Below, in pieces: positions 35,358 to 44,436 of a stretch of 64,000 nucleotides of DNA. The notes below the pieces were generated by a model, which was not told the origin of the DNA, ran no database searches, and was given only the letters and a program-made list of their open reading frames with translations. The stretch is taken from assembly GCA_009779915.1 (NCBI GenBank), contig WRBA01000007.1, positions 1-64,000 on the forward strand, read 5' to 3'. This DNA comes from Defluviitaleaceae bacterium (GTDB lineage: Bacteria; Bacillota; Clostridia; Lachnospirales; UBA5962). Numbering within the stretch: position 1 is the stretch's first letter; the number at the start of each line of letters is the position of its first letter. Both the position numbers and the translations under genes were made by a program.

Positions 35358-36275
35358 ATGAAATATAGATTGAAACATAAATTATTTACCGCATTTTTAA
35401 TATCTTTGTTTGTTTTTTATCTCAACCCATCTACATATGGATATTATGTTAGTTATGGGGAAGTAATGGCCTTTGAACAGCCTGAATACGAGTATGCACA
35501 TACAGCTGCTTCGTCAGCTGATATCAGTGTGCAAACCGACAATCGGATAATAGATAATTGGGATAGTCTTGAATTTCTTTCAAACCCTATAAACAGCGTA
35601 TATATACATGATGAATATGAGCCAAAATATGATGACCTTAATTTTATTTCTTTGCCGGTTGATTCGGACAAACCTATGGTAGCGTTAACTTTTGATGATG
35701 GTCCCGGTAAAAATACGGAAAGAATATTGGATATTTTGGACAATTATCCGGCACATGCAACATTTTGCGTTATAGGGAGGAGCATAGCAAAATATGAAGA
35801 TACAGTAAGGCGCACATTTGATGCCGGACATGAAATAATCGGTCATTCGTGGGATCATACAAGGTATACTATACTTTCGCGAGCCGGTATAGAAAGACAA
35901 ATTGTAGAAACAAACAACGAAATTTACAGAGTGACAGGCATCATGCCCACCTTTCACAGACCTCCCTATGGGGCTATGAATCATTCTGTTAAGTCTGTGT
36001 CTCGGGAGCTTGATATGGCTATATTAATGTGGTCTGTGGATCCGCGGGATTGGGAAACAAATGCCACATCAGATAGGATTTTCGAGCATATTATGGACAA
36101 TGTAGTTGACGGCAGTATACTGTTATTCCATGATATTCACGATGTTACCGTATATGCTATAGAAAAAATTGTACCCGCGCTAATAGAGCGGGGTTACCGT
36201 TTAGTAACCGTCTCGGAACTTATGAGCCATTCGGAAAATCCTGTTGAAGCAGGTAATGTTTATAGACATAGATAG
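35358..36275 (+). CDS. Polysaccharide deacetylase (NodB/CE4 domain), membrane-anchored or secreted
   Basis: The 305-residue protein has an N-terminal signal or anchor (about residues 8-25), a linker of about 80 residues, and a CE4 deacetylase domain. Catalytic parts are TFDDGP with Asp113-Asp114, the metal ligands His163 and His167 in HSWDH, RPPYG (201-205) and the final LLFHDIH with His258. It probably removes acetyl groups from peptidoglycan or another amino sugar polymer outside the cell. It follows the two-component system and could be under its control. Confidence 0.93.
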   Translation: MKYRLKHKLFTAFLISLFVFYLNPSTYGYYVSYGEVMAFEQPEYEYAHTAASSADISVQTDNRIIDNWDSLEFLSNPINSVYIHDEYEPKYDDLNFISLPVDSDKPMVALTFDDGPGKNTERILDILDNYPAHATFCVIGRSIAKYEDTVRRTFDAGHEIIGHSWDHTRYTILSRAGIERQIVETNNEIYRVTGIMPTFHRPPYGAMNHSVKSVSRELDMAILMWSVDPRDWETNATSDRIFEHIMDNVVDGSILLFHDIHDVTVYAIEKIVPALIERGYRLVTVSELMSHSENPVEAGNVYRHR

Positions 36276-36290
36276 CTCTAAACGACATAT

Positions 36291-36330
36291 AAAAAGGCTG
36301 ATGAGATTTAATTACCATCAATCATCAGCC
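36291..36330 (-). terminator. Intrinsic terminator downstream of efp
   Basis: On the minus strand GGCTGATGA pairs with TCATCAGCC around a 17-base loop, followed by TTTTTATATG. It lies about 185 bases after the efp stop and also separates it from the convergent deacetylase gene. The 36331-36514 stretch between shows nothing else. Confidence 0.7.
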
Positions 36331-36514
36331 CCGGCGTGCATAAGCACAAAACCGAATTTCTTGCATATTACAAAATCTCAAAACCTCTCACAGTTTTGTC
36401 ATACCCTTCGAACTCTTAAGTTCTTAATTATATTAACCCAATATAAGCAAAATAATTCTAATTTTTCTATGCATTTTATATGCAATTTTGGAAAAAGCTG
36501 GTTAATGTTACTCC

Positions 36515-37072
36515 TTACACTCTCCCCAAATACTCCCCAGTTCTTGTATCTATTTTAACCATATCGCCAATATTTATAAATAATGGCACAGCCACAACAG
36601 CCCCTGTTTCCAGAGTAGCCGGTTTTGTTGCGCCTGTTGCGGTGTCACCTTTAAAGCCCGGCTCCGTTTCGGTAATTTCGAGTTCAACAAACATAGCCGC
36701 CTCAATACCAAATACTTTTCCGTTATGTGACAGTACCTTTACCGTGTCATTTTCTTTAACATATTTAAGGGAATCACCTACGTCTTTTGCGTCTATCTCA
36801 GACTGTTCATAGCTTTCCGTGTCCATAAAGTAGTAGAGATTACCGTCTTTATAGAGATACTGCATATCTTTTCGCTCAATATGGGCTTTTGGCATTTTTT
36901 CCGAAGGTCTGAAAGTCTTTTCAAGTATACTTCCGCTAACCAAATTCCTGATTTTAGTACGCACAAAAGCCGCACCTTTGCCCGGCTTTACATGCTGGAA
37001 CTCAATAATTACATAAATATCTCCGTCAACTTCAATTGTAATACCATTTCTAAATTCACTTGCAGAAATCAT
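36515..37072 (-). CDS. efp: Translation elongation factor P
   Basis: The 185-residue three-domain protein matches EF-P in length and sequence. The tip of domain I reads [10 protein letters not shown], so the residue that can be modified is a lysine. C-terminal [20 protein letters not shown] is the classic domain III signature. EF-P relieves ribosome stalling at polyproline, which is relevant for the Pro-rich protein at 32.1 kb. No modification enzyme is seen nearby. Confidence 0.97.
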   Translation of the reverse strand: MISASEFRNGITIEVDGDIYVIIEFQHVKPGKGAAFVRTKIRNLVSGSILEKTFRPSEKMPKAHIERKDMQYLYKDGNLYYFMDTESYEQSEIDAKDVGDSLKYVKENDTVKVLSHNGKVFGIEAAMFVELEITETEPGFKGDTATGATKPATLETGAVVAVPLFINIGDMVKIDTRTGEYLGRV

Positions 37073-37101
37073 ATTAATCCTCCCACTCTGACCCGAATAT
37101 A

Positions 37102-37539
37102 TTATCCCACTATATCATTTAAAGCATGCAAGCCCAAAATATATGAAAACCCGCCAAATCCCGCAATATGACCTGCACAAACAGGCGCGGTTACACTTAT
37201 CCTTCTAAATTCCTCTCTTGCGGAAATATTAGACAAATGCACCTCTACCACAGGAAAATTTATTGAATCAATGGCGTCCCTAATAGCGTAACTATAATGA
37301 GTAAAAGCCCCAGGATTGATTATAGCACCGTCAACACCTTCATAATGGCAGCTTTGTATGTAATTAATAATCTCGCCTTCAGAATTGGACTGAAATACTT
37401 CCAAATCCATATCAAGCCCGGTCGCCGCGTCTAATATCTGTTGATTAATATCTTCAATAAATTCACTGCCGTAAATATTTTTATCCCTAAGACCTGTAAA
37501 GTTTAGGTTCGCCCCATGAATAACACGAATTTTTTTCAT
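37102..37539 (-). CDS. aroQ: 3-dehydroquinate dehydratase, type II
   Basis: The 145-residue enzyme catalyses the third step of the shikimate pathway. It has [16 protein letters not shown] at residues 9-24 with the catalytic tyrosine near its end, [17 protein letters not shown], and [15 protein letters not shown] with the catalytic histidine region; GHIAGFG follows. Start at ATG 37539 gives the normal family length. The pairing with efp is common in Bacillota. Confidence 0.95.
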   Translation of the reverse strand: MKKIRVIHGANLNFTGLRDKNIYGSEFIEDINQQILDAATGLDMDLEVFQSNSEGEIINYIQSCHYEGVDGAIINPGAFTHYSYAIRDAIDSINFPVVEVHLSNISAREEFRRISVTAPVCAGHIAGFGGFSYILGLHALNDIVG

Positions 37540-37572
37540 ATAGCCGCCACCCTTCAATCATAACCTAAGCAG

Positions 37573-37836
37573 CTAATGCCTAGGATTTTTAGATACTAAC
37601 ATCACAGCATTCATAGTAGCGGCAAGTACATCCACTTCAAATTGTTGCGCCAGTAATGAAGTTTTTGCATAAACTCCACCTTCATCTGTAACTATATATT
37701 TACTTGGTAAATTATTTAATGCCAGAGCCATTATATCCATACGGCACCTATCACATAAACAGCAATTGATATTTTGTGCGATTGTATCAAGGCTGTTTTC
37801 AACCAAATCACTCATGTAATTTTTGATAGCAATCAT
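37573..37836 (-). CDS. ComFB-like late competence protein
   Basis: The 87-residue protein has the ComFB domain: KNYMSDLVENSLDTI, then CCLCDRCRMDIMALALNNLPSKYIV, with four closely spaced cysteines suited to metal binding. ComFB proteins are small factors of uncertain role encoded with competence or pilus genes. A prepilin peptidase gene lies less than 1 kb upstream in the same direction. ATG 37836 follows GGAGG nine bases upstream. Confidence 0.85.
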   Translation of the reverse strand: MIAIKNYMSDLVENSLDTIAQNINCCLCDRCRMDIMALALNNLPSKYIVTDEGGVYAKTSLLAQQFEVDVLAATMNAVMLVSKNPRH

Positions 37837-37947
37837 ATATTTAACCCTCCGCATCATCTTCAGATTGCTTGCTTATGTTTTTAATAATATAACATAAACT
37901 TGGCAAGCAAGCAAGGGTTTAAGCAACCAAGCGTCATATCCTTTTGC

Positions 37948-37997
37948 TAGGGTGTGTCGACAATAGATTTTTCGAAAGCCATTGTCGACACACCCTA
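37948..37997. repeat. Perfect inverted repeat with 17-bp arms
   Basis: TAGGGTGTGTCGACAAT (37948-37964) and its exact complement (37981-37997) are separated by 16 bases. It lies alone in the 37837-38073 gap between the ComFB-like and YqeG genes. Neither strand shows a T-run after the stem, so it is not an ordinary terminator. It may be the residue of a transposon end pair or a protein-binding site. Confidence 0.55.
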
Positions 37998-38073
37998 ATA
38001 ACAATAACCAGCAATAAATAAACTGCAACCTTGCTTTTCGGCTTATTTTCACCCACTAATTCAGATTCGCCTA

Positions 38074-38577
38074 TTATTGACCTCTGGTTCTTAAATATTT
38101 GTCGATTATTTTCCTTTCTATCCCTCTCTTAAGACGGACGCTAAATTCGTCACGAGTAGCAATTGGTTTTACCAAAATAGCATAAATACCTAAGCGTCTT
38201 GCACACCAAATATCTGTAAATACTTGATCACCTATAAAAACCGTATTATCCGTCATTGCTTGTGCTTCCCGCATAACTTCTCTAACAGCCTTGCGAAACG
38301 GTTTTCTTGCCCTAAACTTCGCCGGTAATTTAAGCTCTTCATTAAATTTATCTACACGGCTTTTAGAGTTGTTGGAAACCAAGAGTACCGCAAATCCCAT
38401 ACCTTTAAGCCTCGAAAGCAAATCCATATTTTTGGAGGAAGGCTTGGGGATATCATAGGGCTCTATAGTATTATCAATGTCGAATATTAGGTTTTTTATG
38501 CCCTTTTTTAGTAAGTCATCATAATCTATGTGGTTAATACTATCCACATATTCATCAGGGAAAAATCGTTCAATCAT
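38074..38577 (-). CDS. YqeG family HAD-IIIA phosphatase
   Basis: The 167-residue protein belongs to the HAD IIIA type: motif I is NLIFDIDNTIEPYD (near residues 29-42), motif II is VLLVSNNSKSRV, a lysine lies in ARKPF, and motif IV is VFIGDQVFTDIWCARRLG. YqeG-type proteins are small phosphatases whose physiological substrate is not settled. ATG 38577 follows GGAG six bases upstream. It overlaps the prepilin peptidase gene by four bases (ATGA), so expression is coupled. Confidence 0.92.
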   Translation of the reverse strand: MIERFFPDEYVDSINHIDYDDLLKKGIKNLIFDIDNTIEPYDIPKPSSKNMDLLSRLKGMGFAVLLVSNNSKSRVDKFNEELKLPAKFRARKPFRKAVREVMREAQAMTDNTVFIGDQVFTDIWCARRLGIYAILVKPIATRDEFSVRLKRGIERKIIDKYLRTRGQ

Positions 38578-39224
38578 ATTATTCTCCAAAGTTTTATAAA
38601 AAAGTTATCAAAGCAAATGGCAAAAACAAATGCTGCCGCAGCAAAAGGTGCAAGAGGAATCTCCGCCTTTCGGGCGGCTTTGCCAAAAATAAGCAATAAT
38701 ACCGACATTAAAGCGGCAAGAACAAATGTAGTTACAAAAAACCCTAAAGCAAGCCATGTACCTAAGTAAAACCCTGCGGAAAACATAAGCTTAATATCAC
38801 CGCTGCCTATCTGAGCACCTAATAGTCTTGCGGCAGCAGGCAAAATACTTGCCAATACACCGCCTGTAAAAGCCTCTAATATATGCCTATCGCCATATAT
38901 CCAAAAAAACATAGGACACATAACTATTATAAACACTAATTCATTGGGAATTTTGCGAAAACTTAAATCCACCGATGAAATTATCAGCAAAAGGGATGTT
39001 ACAATCAAGTTCACTGCCAAATACATGCCTTCGCCGCCTAGTAAAAACATTGCCGCAAAAGCGGCTGCTGTTACAGTAAAACCAATGGCTAATATAAGAG
39101 GTGACAGCCCTTCTGTACCGGACTCTTCCGCATATTTGCCCTTATAGTGCGGCAAAAGCAATTTAGCATAAAAAACACAAAGTATTGCGGATAGTGCCAG
39201 TGACCACCCTAAGAACTGCATCAT
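38574..39224 (-). CDS. A24 family prepilin peptidase
   Basis: The 216-residue membrane protein has the two catalytic aspartates of type IV prepilin peptidases, in SSVDLSFRKIPNELV and GSGDIKLM. It has about seven hydrophobic helices. The N-terminal cytoplasmic methylase domain with CXXC pairs is missing, so it should cleave prepilin-like leader peptides without N-methylation, or rely on another protein. It follows alaS with a four-base overlap. Confidence 0.9.
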   Translation of the reverse strand: MMQFLGWSLALSAILCVFYAKLLLPHYKGKYAEESGTEGLSPLILAIGFTVTAAAFAAMFLLGGEGMYLAVNLIVTSLLLIISSVDLSFRKIPNELVFIIVMCPMFFWIYGDRHILEAFTGGVLASILPAAARLLGAQIGSGDIKLMFSAGFYLGTWLALGFFVTTFVLAALMSVLLLIFGKAARKAEIPLAPFAAAAFVFAICFDNFFIKLWRII

Positions 39225-41872
39225 TTTATCACCTGAGATTTAATAAGCTCACGAGCTTTTGCAATAGCTTCGTCTACTTTGGAAGCATCCGAGCCTCCCG
39301 CCTGCGCCATATTGGGCTTGCCGCCGCCCCTGCCTGATACAATTGGGGCAACCTCTTTAACTATATTGCCGGCGTGGAGCCCTTTAGCCGCCAAATCATC
39401 ACTTGCCATAACCAAGATACTAACCTTGCCATCCAAAACACCAAAAAGTGCCAAAGCACCGGCACCTTTTGCTTTATCCCGTATCTTATCACCAAGAGTC
39501 CGCAATGCCGCCGCATCAATATTGTCAACCTTAGCGGCAATAATATGCACGCCGTTTACCTCCTCATGAGCATCACTTGCCCATAAATCGTCAACTATAT
39601 TTGCCGAGCCTTCTGTTTTAGCCTTTTCAAGCTCTTTTTGCAGTTCTTTAAGCTGTACCATTGTACTTTCAGCTTTCTGAAAAACACTGTCAGCCGTCGT
39701 TTTCATGGAAGCTGCAAGGGCTTTTATTTTCACATCCTGCCCTTTGTAATAATCAAGCGCCGATTTACCTGAAAGTGCCTCAATCCTCCTAACGCCGGCG
39801 GAAACAGAGCTTTCCGACAATATTTTAAACAAACCTATTTGAGAGGTGTTGCTTACATGAGTCCCTCCGCACAGCTCGGCACATAAGCTTCCTATATTAA
39901 CAACCCTAACTACATCGCCGTATTTTTCGCCGAATAAAGCCATTGCGCCCATATTTGCAGCCGATTCAATATCCGTATTAACCGTATTAACATCTAATGC
40001 TTCAAAAATGGCGTCGTTTACCATATTCTCTATTTTATCAAGCTCTTCATAGGTTATAGGTTCAAAATGGGTCAAATCAAAGCGCAGCCGTTCAGATGAA
40101 ACATAAGAACCTGCCTGAGTTACATGCCCTCCAAGAACTTCTCTGAGAGCTTTATGGAGTAAATGAGTAGCTGTATGGTTACGCATAGTTGATTTGCGGC
40201 ATTTTTCGTCTACGGATACCGTGCATCTTCCTCCAACTTCAATTTTTCCCGAACGTACTTTCCCTATATGGATATATTTATCTCCATCCACTTTTTTACA
40301 GTCGCATACTTCAAAAACGCCGCTCTCAGTGGTTATCGTCCCAATATCCCCTACCTGACCACCACCCTCAGCGTAAAAGGTTGTCATATCTAGGACGATA
40401 ATCCCTTCTGCACCTTCTCCAAGTTCTTTAGTCTCTTTTCCTTCTATTATCAAAGAAATGACTTTAGGGGTATTTGCGCTGATACAGTCATAGCCTGCAA
40501 ATTCAGTCGCAGGGATATCCATTGTACTGTAAATTTCAGTATCTGAACCCATAAAAGTACTCTCTTCCCTGCTGCCACGAGACATTTCACGCTGTTTTTC
40601 CATTTCAGTATTAAAGCCTTCTTCATCTACCTGAAGGTTTGCTTCCTCCAAAATCTCCTTCATAAGTTCAAGAGGGAAGCCGTAGGTATCATAGAGCTTA
40701 AAAGCATCAGCACCACCGAGTATTTTTGTACCATTCTTCATCCCCTCAATATGATTCATTAAATACTCCAGCCCTTGGTCAAGGGTTTCGTAAAAGCGAT
40801 TTTCCTCAACGGAAAGTATTTTAAGTATATATTCCTTATGAGCGTTAAGCTCAGGGTATGCATCACCAAATTGGCTGACTACAACCTGGCATAATTCTGG
40901 CATAAATGTACGGTCTATACCCAGCTGTTTGCCATGCCTTGCGGCTCTCCTAAGAAGCCTTCTAAGTACATAGCCCCGCCCTTCATTGTTTGGAAGCACC
41001 CCGTCCGCAAGTAAAAAGCTTACAGCCCTTATATGGTCTGTAATAATCCTTACGGATATATCCTTATTTTCAGAACTGCCGTAAGCGTAGCCGCTCATAG
41101 TGCAAACAGCGTCCCTGATACTTTTCATAGTATCAATATCCATTATGGATTTAACGCCCTGCATAATAACACCCATACGTTCAAGCCCCATACCTGTGTC
41201 TATATTAGGACTTGCTAAAGGCTCATAAGACCCGTCTTCTTTTTTGTCGAATTGGGTAAATACCAAATTCCAAAATTCAGTATAGCGGTCACAGTCGCAG
41301 CCAACTGTACAACCCTCTTTACCGCAGCCAAATTCAGGTCCCAAATCGAAATAAATTTCCGAACATGGGCCACAGGGACCAACAGTGCCAACTTCCCAAA
41401 AATTATCCTCTTTACCCATTCTAAATATTCTATCTTTTGGGATGCCTACTTTTTTATACCAAATATCGAAAGCTTCGTCATCCTCAAAATAAACCGATGG
41501 ATAAAGCTTATCCACAGGCATTTCAAGTACTTCCGTGCAAAATTCCCAAGCCCAAGGTATCACTTCATTTTTAAAATAATCACCAAATGAAAAGTTCCCA
41601 AGCATTTCAAAAAAAGTAGCATGGCGGTTGGTTATGCCTACATTTTCAATATCCCCTGTCCTTATACATTTCTGGCAGGTTGCAATCCTTTTAGATGGCG
41701 GTGTTGAAAGCCCTGTAAAATATGCCTTCATAGGTGCCATACCGGCGTTTATTAAAAGCAGGCTCTTATCATTTTCGGGCACTAATGAATAGCTTTTAAG
41801 TCTTAAATGCTCTTTTTCCTCAAAAAATTTAAGAAAAGCTTCTCTAATCTCACTTACACTCATGTATTTCAT
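39221..41872 (-). CDS. alaS: Alanine--tRNA ligase
   Basis: The 883-residue class II synthetase has motif 1-2 elements (RHATFFEMLGNFSFGDYF), the C-x-x-G-C zinc-like insert near residues 166-195, the editing-domain HTATHLLHKAL and CGGTHVSNT motifs and the C-Ala domain ending GGGKPNMAQAGG. It charges tRNA-Ala and clears Ser/Gly mischarging. GGAGGG precedes ATG 41872. Expression is under the T-box upstream. Confidence 0.97.
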   Translation of the reverse strand: MKYMSVSEIREAFLKFFEEKEHLRLKSYSLVPENDKSLLLINAGMAPMKAYFTGLSTPPSKRIATCQKCIRTGDIENVGITNRHATFFEMLGNFSFGDYFKNEVIPWAWEFCTEVLEMPVDKLYPSVYFEDDEAFDIWYKKVGIPKDRIFRMGKEDNFWEVGTVGPCGPCSEIYFDLGPEFGCGKEGCTVGCDCDRYTEFWNLVFTQFDKKEDGSYEPLASPNIDTGMGLERMGVIMQGVKSIMDIDTMKSIRDAVCTMSGYAYGSSENKDISVRIITDHIRAVSFLLADGVLPNNEGRGYVLRRLLRRAARHGKQLGIDRTFMPELCQVVVSQFGDAYPELNAHKEYILKILSVEENRFYETLDQGLEYLMNHIEGMKNGTKILGGADAFKLYDTYGFPLELMKEILEEANLQVDEEGFNTEMEKQREMSRGSREESTFMGSDTEIYSTMDIPATEFAGYDCISANTPKVISLIIEGKETKELGEGAEGIIVLDMTTFYAEGGGQVGDIGTITTESGVFEVCDCKKVDGDKYIHIGKVRSGKIEVGGRCTVSVDEKCRKSTMRNHTATHLLHKALREVLGGHVTQAGSYVSSERLRFDLTHFEPITYEELDKIENMVNDAIFEALDVNTVNTDIESAANMGAMALFGEKYGDVVRVVNIGSLCAELCGGTHVSNTSQIGLFKILSESSVSAGVRRIEALSGKSALDYYKGQDVKIKALAASMKTTADSVFQKAESTMVQLKELQKELEKAKTEGSANIVDDLWASDAHEEVNGVHIIAAKVDNIDAAALRTLGDKIRDKAKGAGALALFGVLDGKVSILVMASDDLAAKGLHAGNIVKEVAPIVSGRGGGKPNMAQAGGSDASKVDEAIAKARELIKSQVIK

Positions 41873-41889
41873 TATTAAATCATCCCTCC

Positions 41890-42121
41890 AAATAAAAAAC
41901 GCCCCTAAAATAGGGGCGAAATAATCCGCGGTACCACCCTGATTGCGCTTATAAAATAAGCACCACTCATAACCGATTAACGCTCAGCACACGCCCATAG
42001 GGAAGTTGTATGAAAAGCAGCTTCAGCAACACGCTTGTCCGAAAACCTTTCAGCTATAAGTTTTCTCTCTTTAGGAGGCGTAATTACCTACTCATCTTTT
42101 CCTCTTTTGCTATATTTACCT
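41890..42121 (-). promoter_or_regulatory. T-box riboswitch upstream of alaS
   Basis: On the minus strand the T-box core GGTGGTACCGCGG (41926-41938) is followed by an intrinsic terminator, CGCCCCTATTTTAGGGGCG with TTTTTTATT (41891-41918), just before the alaS ribosome site. Upstream lies a long structured leader of about 180 bases. Uncharged tRNA pairs with the leader and favours the antiterminator, so alaS is read only when alanyl-tRNA is short. The specifier codon was not assigned with certainty. Confidence 0.95.
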
Positions 42122-42127
42122 ACTTTA

Positions 42128-42156
42128 ATTATAGTCACAAGGCTTGCCCTTGTAAA
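42128..42156 (-). promoter_or_regulatory. Vegetative promoter of the alaS T-box transcript
   Basis: On the minus strand TTTACA (42151-42156) and the perfect -10 TATAAT (42128-42133) are 17 bases apart. Transcription would start near 42121, at the beginning of the T-box leader. The AAGGCTT / AAGCCTT repeat around it overlaps the -35 region. Confidence 0.82.
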
Positions 42157-42166
42157 GCCTTTTTAT

Positions 42167-42532
42167 TTATTTTTTTTGCTTAGGCTCCTTCGGATTAAAT
42201 ATAAGTGAAGCGATATAACTAAACACCACTGCTGCCGCAACGCCCCCTGCCATAGCTTTAAAAGCCCCTGTAAATATGCCCATAAAGCCTGCTTCATCTA
42301 TCTCATTCATCACCCCTCTGGCGAGAATATGCCCAAAGCCCGGCAGAGGAACCGTAGCACCGGCACCGCCAAAGTCCACTAATGGCTGATACAGCCCAAC
42401 AGCCGATAGAATGCAGCCTATTACTACAAAGCTCACCAATATTTTAGGCATGGTCATTTTTGTTTTATCCACCAATATTTGGGCTATAACGCATATAAGC
42501 CCGCCTACTAAAAACGCCTTCATATACTCCAT
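42167..42532 (-). CDS. spoVAE: Stage V sporulation protein AE
   Basis: The 121-residue membrane protein resembles SpoVAE(b): FLVGGLICVIAQILVDKTK at the start, GLYQPLVDFGGAGATVPLPGFG and a final hydrophobic helix. It belongs to the SpoVA channel that moves dipicolinic acid into the forespore and out at germination. It shares its plan with SpoVAC, to which it is paralogous. GAGGTGA precedes the ATG. It is the last spoVA gene here; no spoVAF follows. Confidence 0.92.
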   Translation of the reverse strand: MEYMKAFLVGGLICVIAQILVDKTKMTMPKILVSFVVIGCILSAVGLYQPLVDFGGAGATVPLPGFGHILARGVMNEIDEAGFMGIFTGAFKAMAGGVAAAVVFSYIASLIFNPKEPKQKK

Positions 42533-42536
42533 AAAA

Positions 42537-43550
42537 TCACCTCGTATTTTCTATAGCCACGGCGTGAGCTATGCCCGGTATACTTTGTCCTTGCTGGCTG
42601 GATGTGGGACTTAAAAGTGCCCCTGTAGGTACAAATAAGATTTTGTTTAGAGTCTGTTCTTTAAGAGCATTAAATAAATAGCCTGCAAAAGTAACTGCTG
42701 AGCAAGCGCAGCCTGAGCCGCCTGAATGGGTATCCTGCTTTGCTTTATCAAATATTTTTATACCGCAGTCTGTGTAGGTATCGTCAAGTTGATATCCTTT
42801 GTCTCCCATCAGTCTAAACGCCAATTCTCTGCCTATATAGCCTAAATCACCAGTTATAATTAAGTCATAGTAGGAAGGCTCCCGTCTTGTGTCTCTGAAA
42901 TGGGCGGCAATTGTGTCAGCGGCGGCAGGTGCCATTGCAGCACCCATATTTGCGGCATCCACTACACCAAAGTCAACAATTTTACCTACGGTAGCATGAG
43001 TTATAAAAGGTCCATCCTGGCTATTTGAAAGAATAGTGCATCCGCTGCCTGTCACAGTCCATGTTGATGTAGGGGCGCGCTGGTTACCAAGCTCTAAAGG
43101 GGTTCTAAACTGCTTTTCCGCGGAACAAAAATGGCTTGAAGCTCCTGCTATAATTTTTTCTGCCGCACCTGAATCAATGGTAAGCGCACCTATACTCATA
43201 GCTTGCCCTATATTTGAGCAGGCGGAGAAAATTCCCCAAAAAGGCCTGTTTAAATGCATTACACCAAATGTAGAGCCTGTATTTTGATCCAATAAGTCCC
43301 CCGCTATGATAATATCAATATCCCGAGAGGATAAATCAGCTTTTTCTATCACTTTATTCAAGGCTGTTTCCACAATTTTAGACTCGGCCTTCTCCCAGCT
43401 TTCGCACCCATGAAGTATATCATCAAGTACCACATCAAAATATCTGGCAAGAGGCCCTTGCCCTTCCTTTGGCCCTACTACAGATGCGGTGTTTATAATC
43501 GACACGGGATTATCTATTTTAATAGTCTGCTCTCCCAAACGCTTAGCCAT
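42537..43550 (-). CDS. spoVAD: Stage V sporulation protein AD
   Basis: The 337-residue soluble protein has a thiolase-like fold and binds dipicolinic acid in the SpoVA complex. Conserved parts include GPLARYFDVVLDD, DLLDQNTGSTFGVMHL, FSACSNIGQAMSIGA and the C-terminal HSGGSGCACSAVTFAGY. ATG 43550 follows GGAGGG at eight bases and overlaps the spoVAC stop by one base. Confidence 0.96.
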   Translation of the reverse strand: MAKRLGEQTIKIDNPVSIINTASVVGPKEGQGPLARYFDVVLDDILHGCESWEKAESKIVETALNKVIEKADLSSRDIDIIIAGDLLDQNTGSTFGVMHLNRPFWGIFSACSNIGQAMSIGALTIDSGAAEKIIAGASSHFCSAEKQFRTPLELGNQRAPTSTWTVTGSGCTILSNSQDGPFITHATVGKIVDFGVVDAANMGAAMAPAAADTIAAHFRDTRREPSYYDLIITGDLGYIGRELAFRLMGDKGYQLDDTYTDCGIKIFDKAKQDTHSGGSGCACSAVTFAGYLFNALKEQTLNKILFVPTGALLSPTSSQQGQSIPGIAHAVAIENTR

Positions 43551-43993
43551 CAAAGCAGCCCTCCCTTTGAAAAGTAGTAAAAAACGCCTACAATCATAGA
43601 GGTAAATGTGCCAAAAACTATAACCGGTCCGGCTAAAATAAACATTCTGGCGCCTACACCCATTATATGCCCTTCTTTTTTAAACTCAATAGCCGGTGAT
43701 GCAACCGCATTGGCAAAACCTGTTATAGGTACTGCCGAGCCGGCTCCGGCAAACTTACCAATCCTTTGATACAGCCCAAGACCTGTAAGGAGTACACCTA
43801 TAAATATTAAAACAATTGATGTATATGTTGCCGCCGAATCCTGGGCTATACCGGCACTTTTAAATGTATTTAATATAAACTGACCGCCTATGGAAAAAAG
43901 ACCGCCTATTAAAAAAGCTTTAAGAGTATTACTTATTATTTTTGAATTTGGGGATAATTCATTTACCAATTCTTGATACTTAGTTTTCTCCAT
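43550..43993 (-). CDS. spoVAC: Stage V sporulation protein AC
   Basis: The 147-residue membrane protein matches SpoVAC, proposed to be the mechanosensitive pore of the dipicolinic acid channel. It has FLIGGLFSIGGQFILN, GLYQRIGKFAGAGSAVPITGF and four or more hydrophobic segments. GAAAGGGAG precedes the ATG. It lies 16 bases after spoVAB and is coupled to spoVAD. Confidence 0.95.
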   Translation of the reverse strand: MEKTKYQELVNELSPNSKIISNTLKAFLIGGLFSIGGQFILNTFKSAGIAQDSAATYTSIVLIFIGVLLTGLGLYQRIGKFAGAGSAVPITGFANAVASPAIEFKKEGHIMGVGARMFILAGPVIVFGTFTSMIVGVFYYFSKGGLL

Positions 43994-44009
43994 TAATTAA
44001 AACTCCCTT

Positions 44010-44435
44010 TCACTGAGGGTCAAAAAAACCCGGAATAAGAAAATATACAAGAGAGCCTGCCGCCTTGCCTATAGCAAGGCATACCAAAAGCACTGCAAGC
44101 CCCCGCTTAAGATTAGCCCGCCTTGCCATTATAGGTATTACATTTAATGTTTCGGCCAAGGAGACGGCTAAACAACCGTAAAAGACCCCAGCCATAAGCC
44201 CTATTAGCCCCATTAGCGGTCTGCTTATATTAATATTAAAATTCAAAAGCCCAATAACAGTCCCAAAAATGCCGCCTGCTATAATAGCTTCCTCATATAG
44301 TATGATTTGACTTTGAGTACTGGTTTTTTGCGCTAATCTCGTTATTAAACCTATTTTGACTATAAAAGCAAACACTGCCCCTGATATTACCGCCCCTGAT
44401 GCTGCCCCTATAATTATAACTGCTATATATCCCAT
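44010..44435 (-). CDS. spoVAB: Stage V sporulation protein AB
   Basis: The 141-residue hydrophobic protein matches SpoVAB in length and in IIGAASGAVISGAVFAF at the start and LYEEAIIAGGIFGT in the middle. ATG 44435 was chosen because GGAGTAAT precedes it and it lies one base after the spoVAA stop; an upstream in-frame extension overlaps spoVAA. It is a less conserved part of the SpoVA complex. Confidence 0.92.
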   Translation of the reverse strand: MGYIAVIIIGAASGAVISGAVFAFIVKIGLITRLAQKTSTQSQIILYEEAIIAGGIFGTVIGLLNFNINISRPLMGLIGLMAGVFYGCLAVSLAETLNVIPIMARRANLKRGLAVLLVCLAIGKAAGSLVYFLIPGFFDPQ

Positions 44436-44436
44436 A

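Noticed and set aside
42139-42160. AAGGCTT hairpin as terminator of the spoVA operon
   Set aside because: On the minus strand no T-run follows, and the segment holds the -35 region of a near-perfect promoter for alaS.
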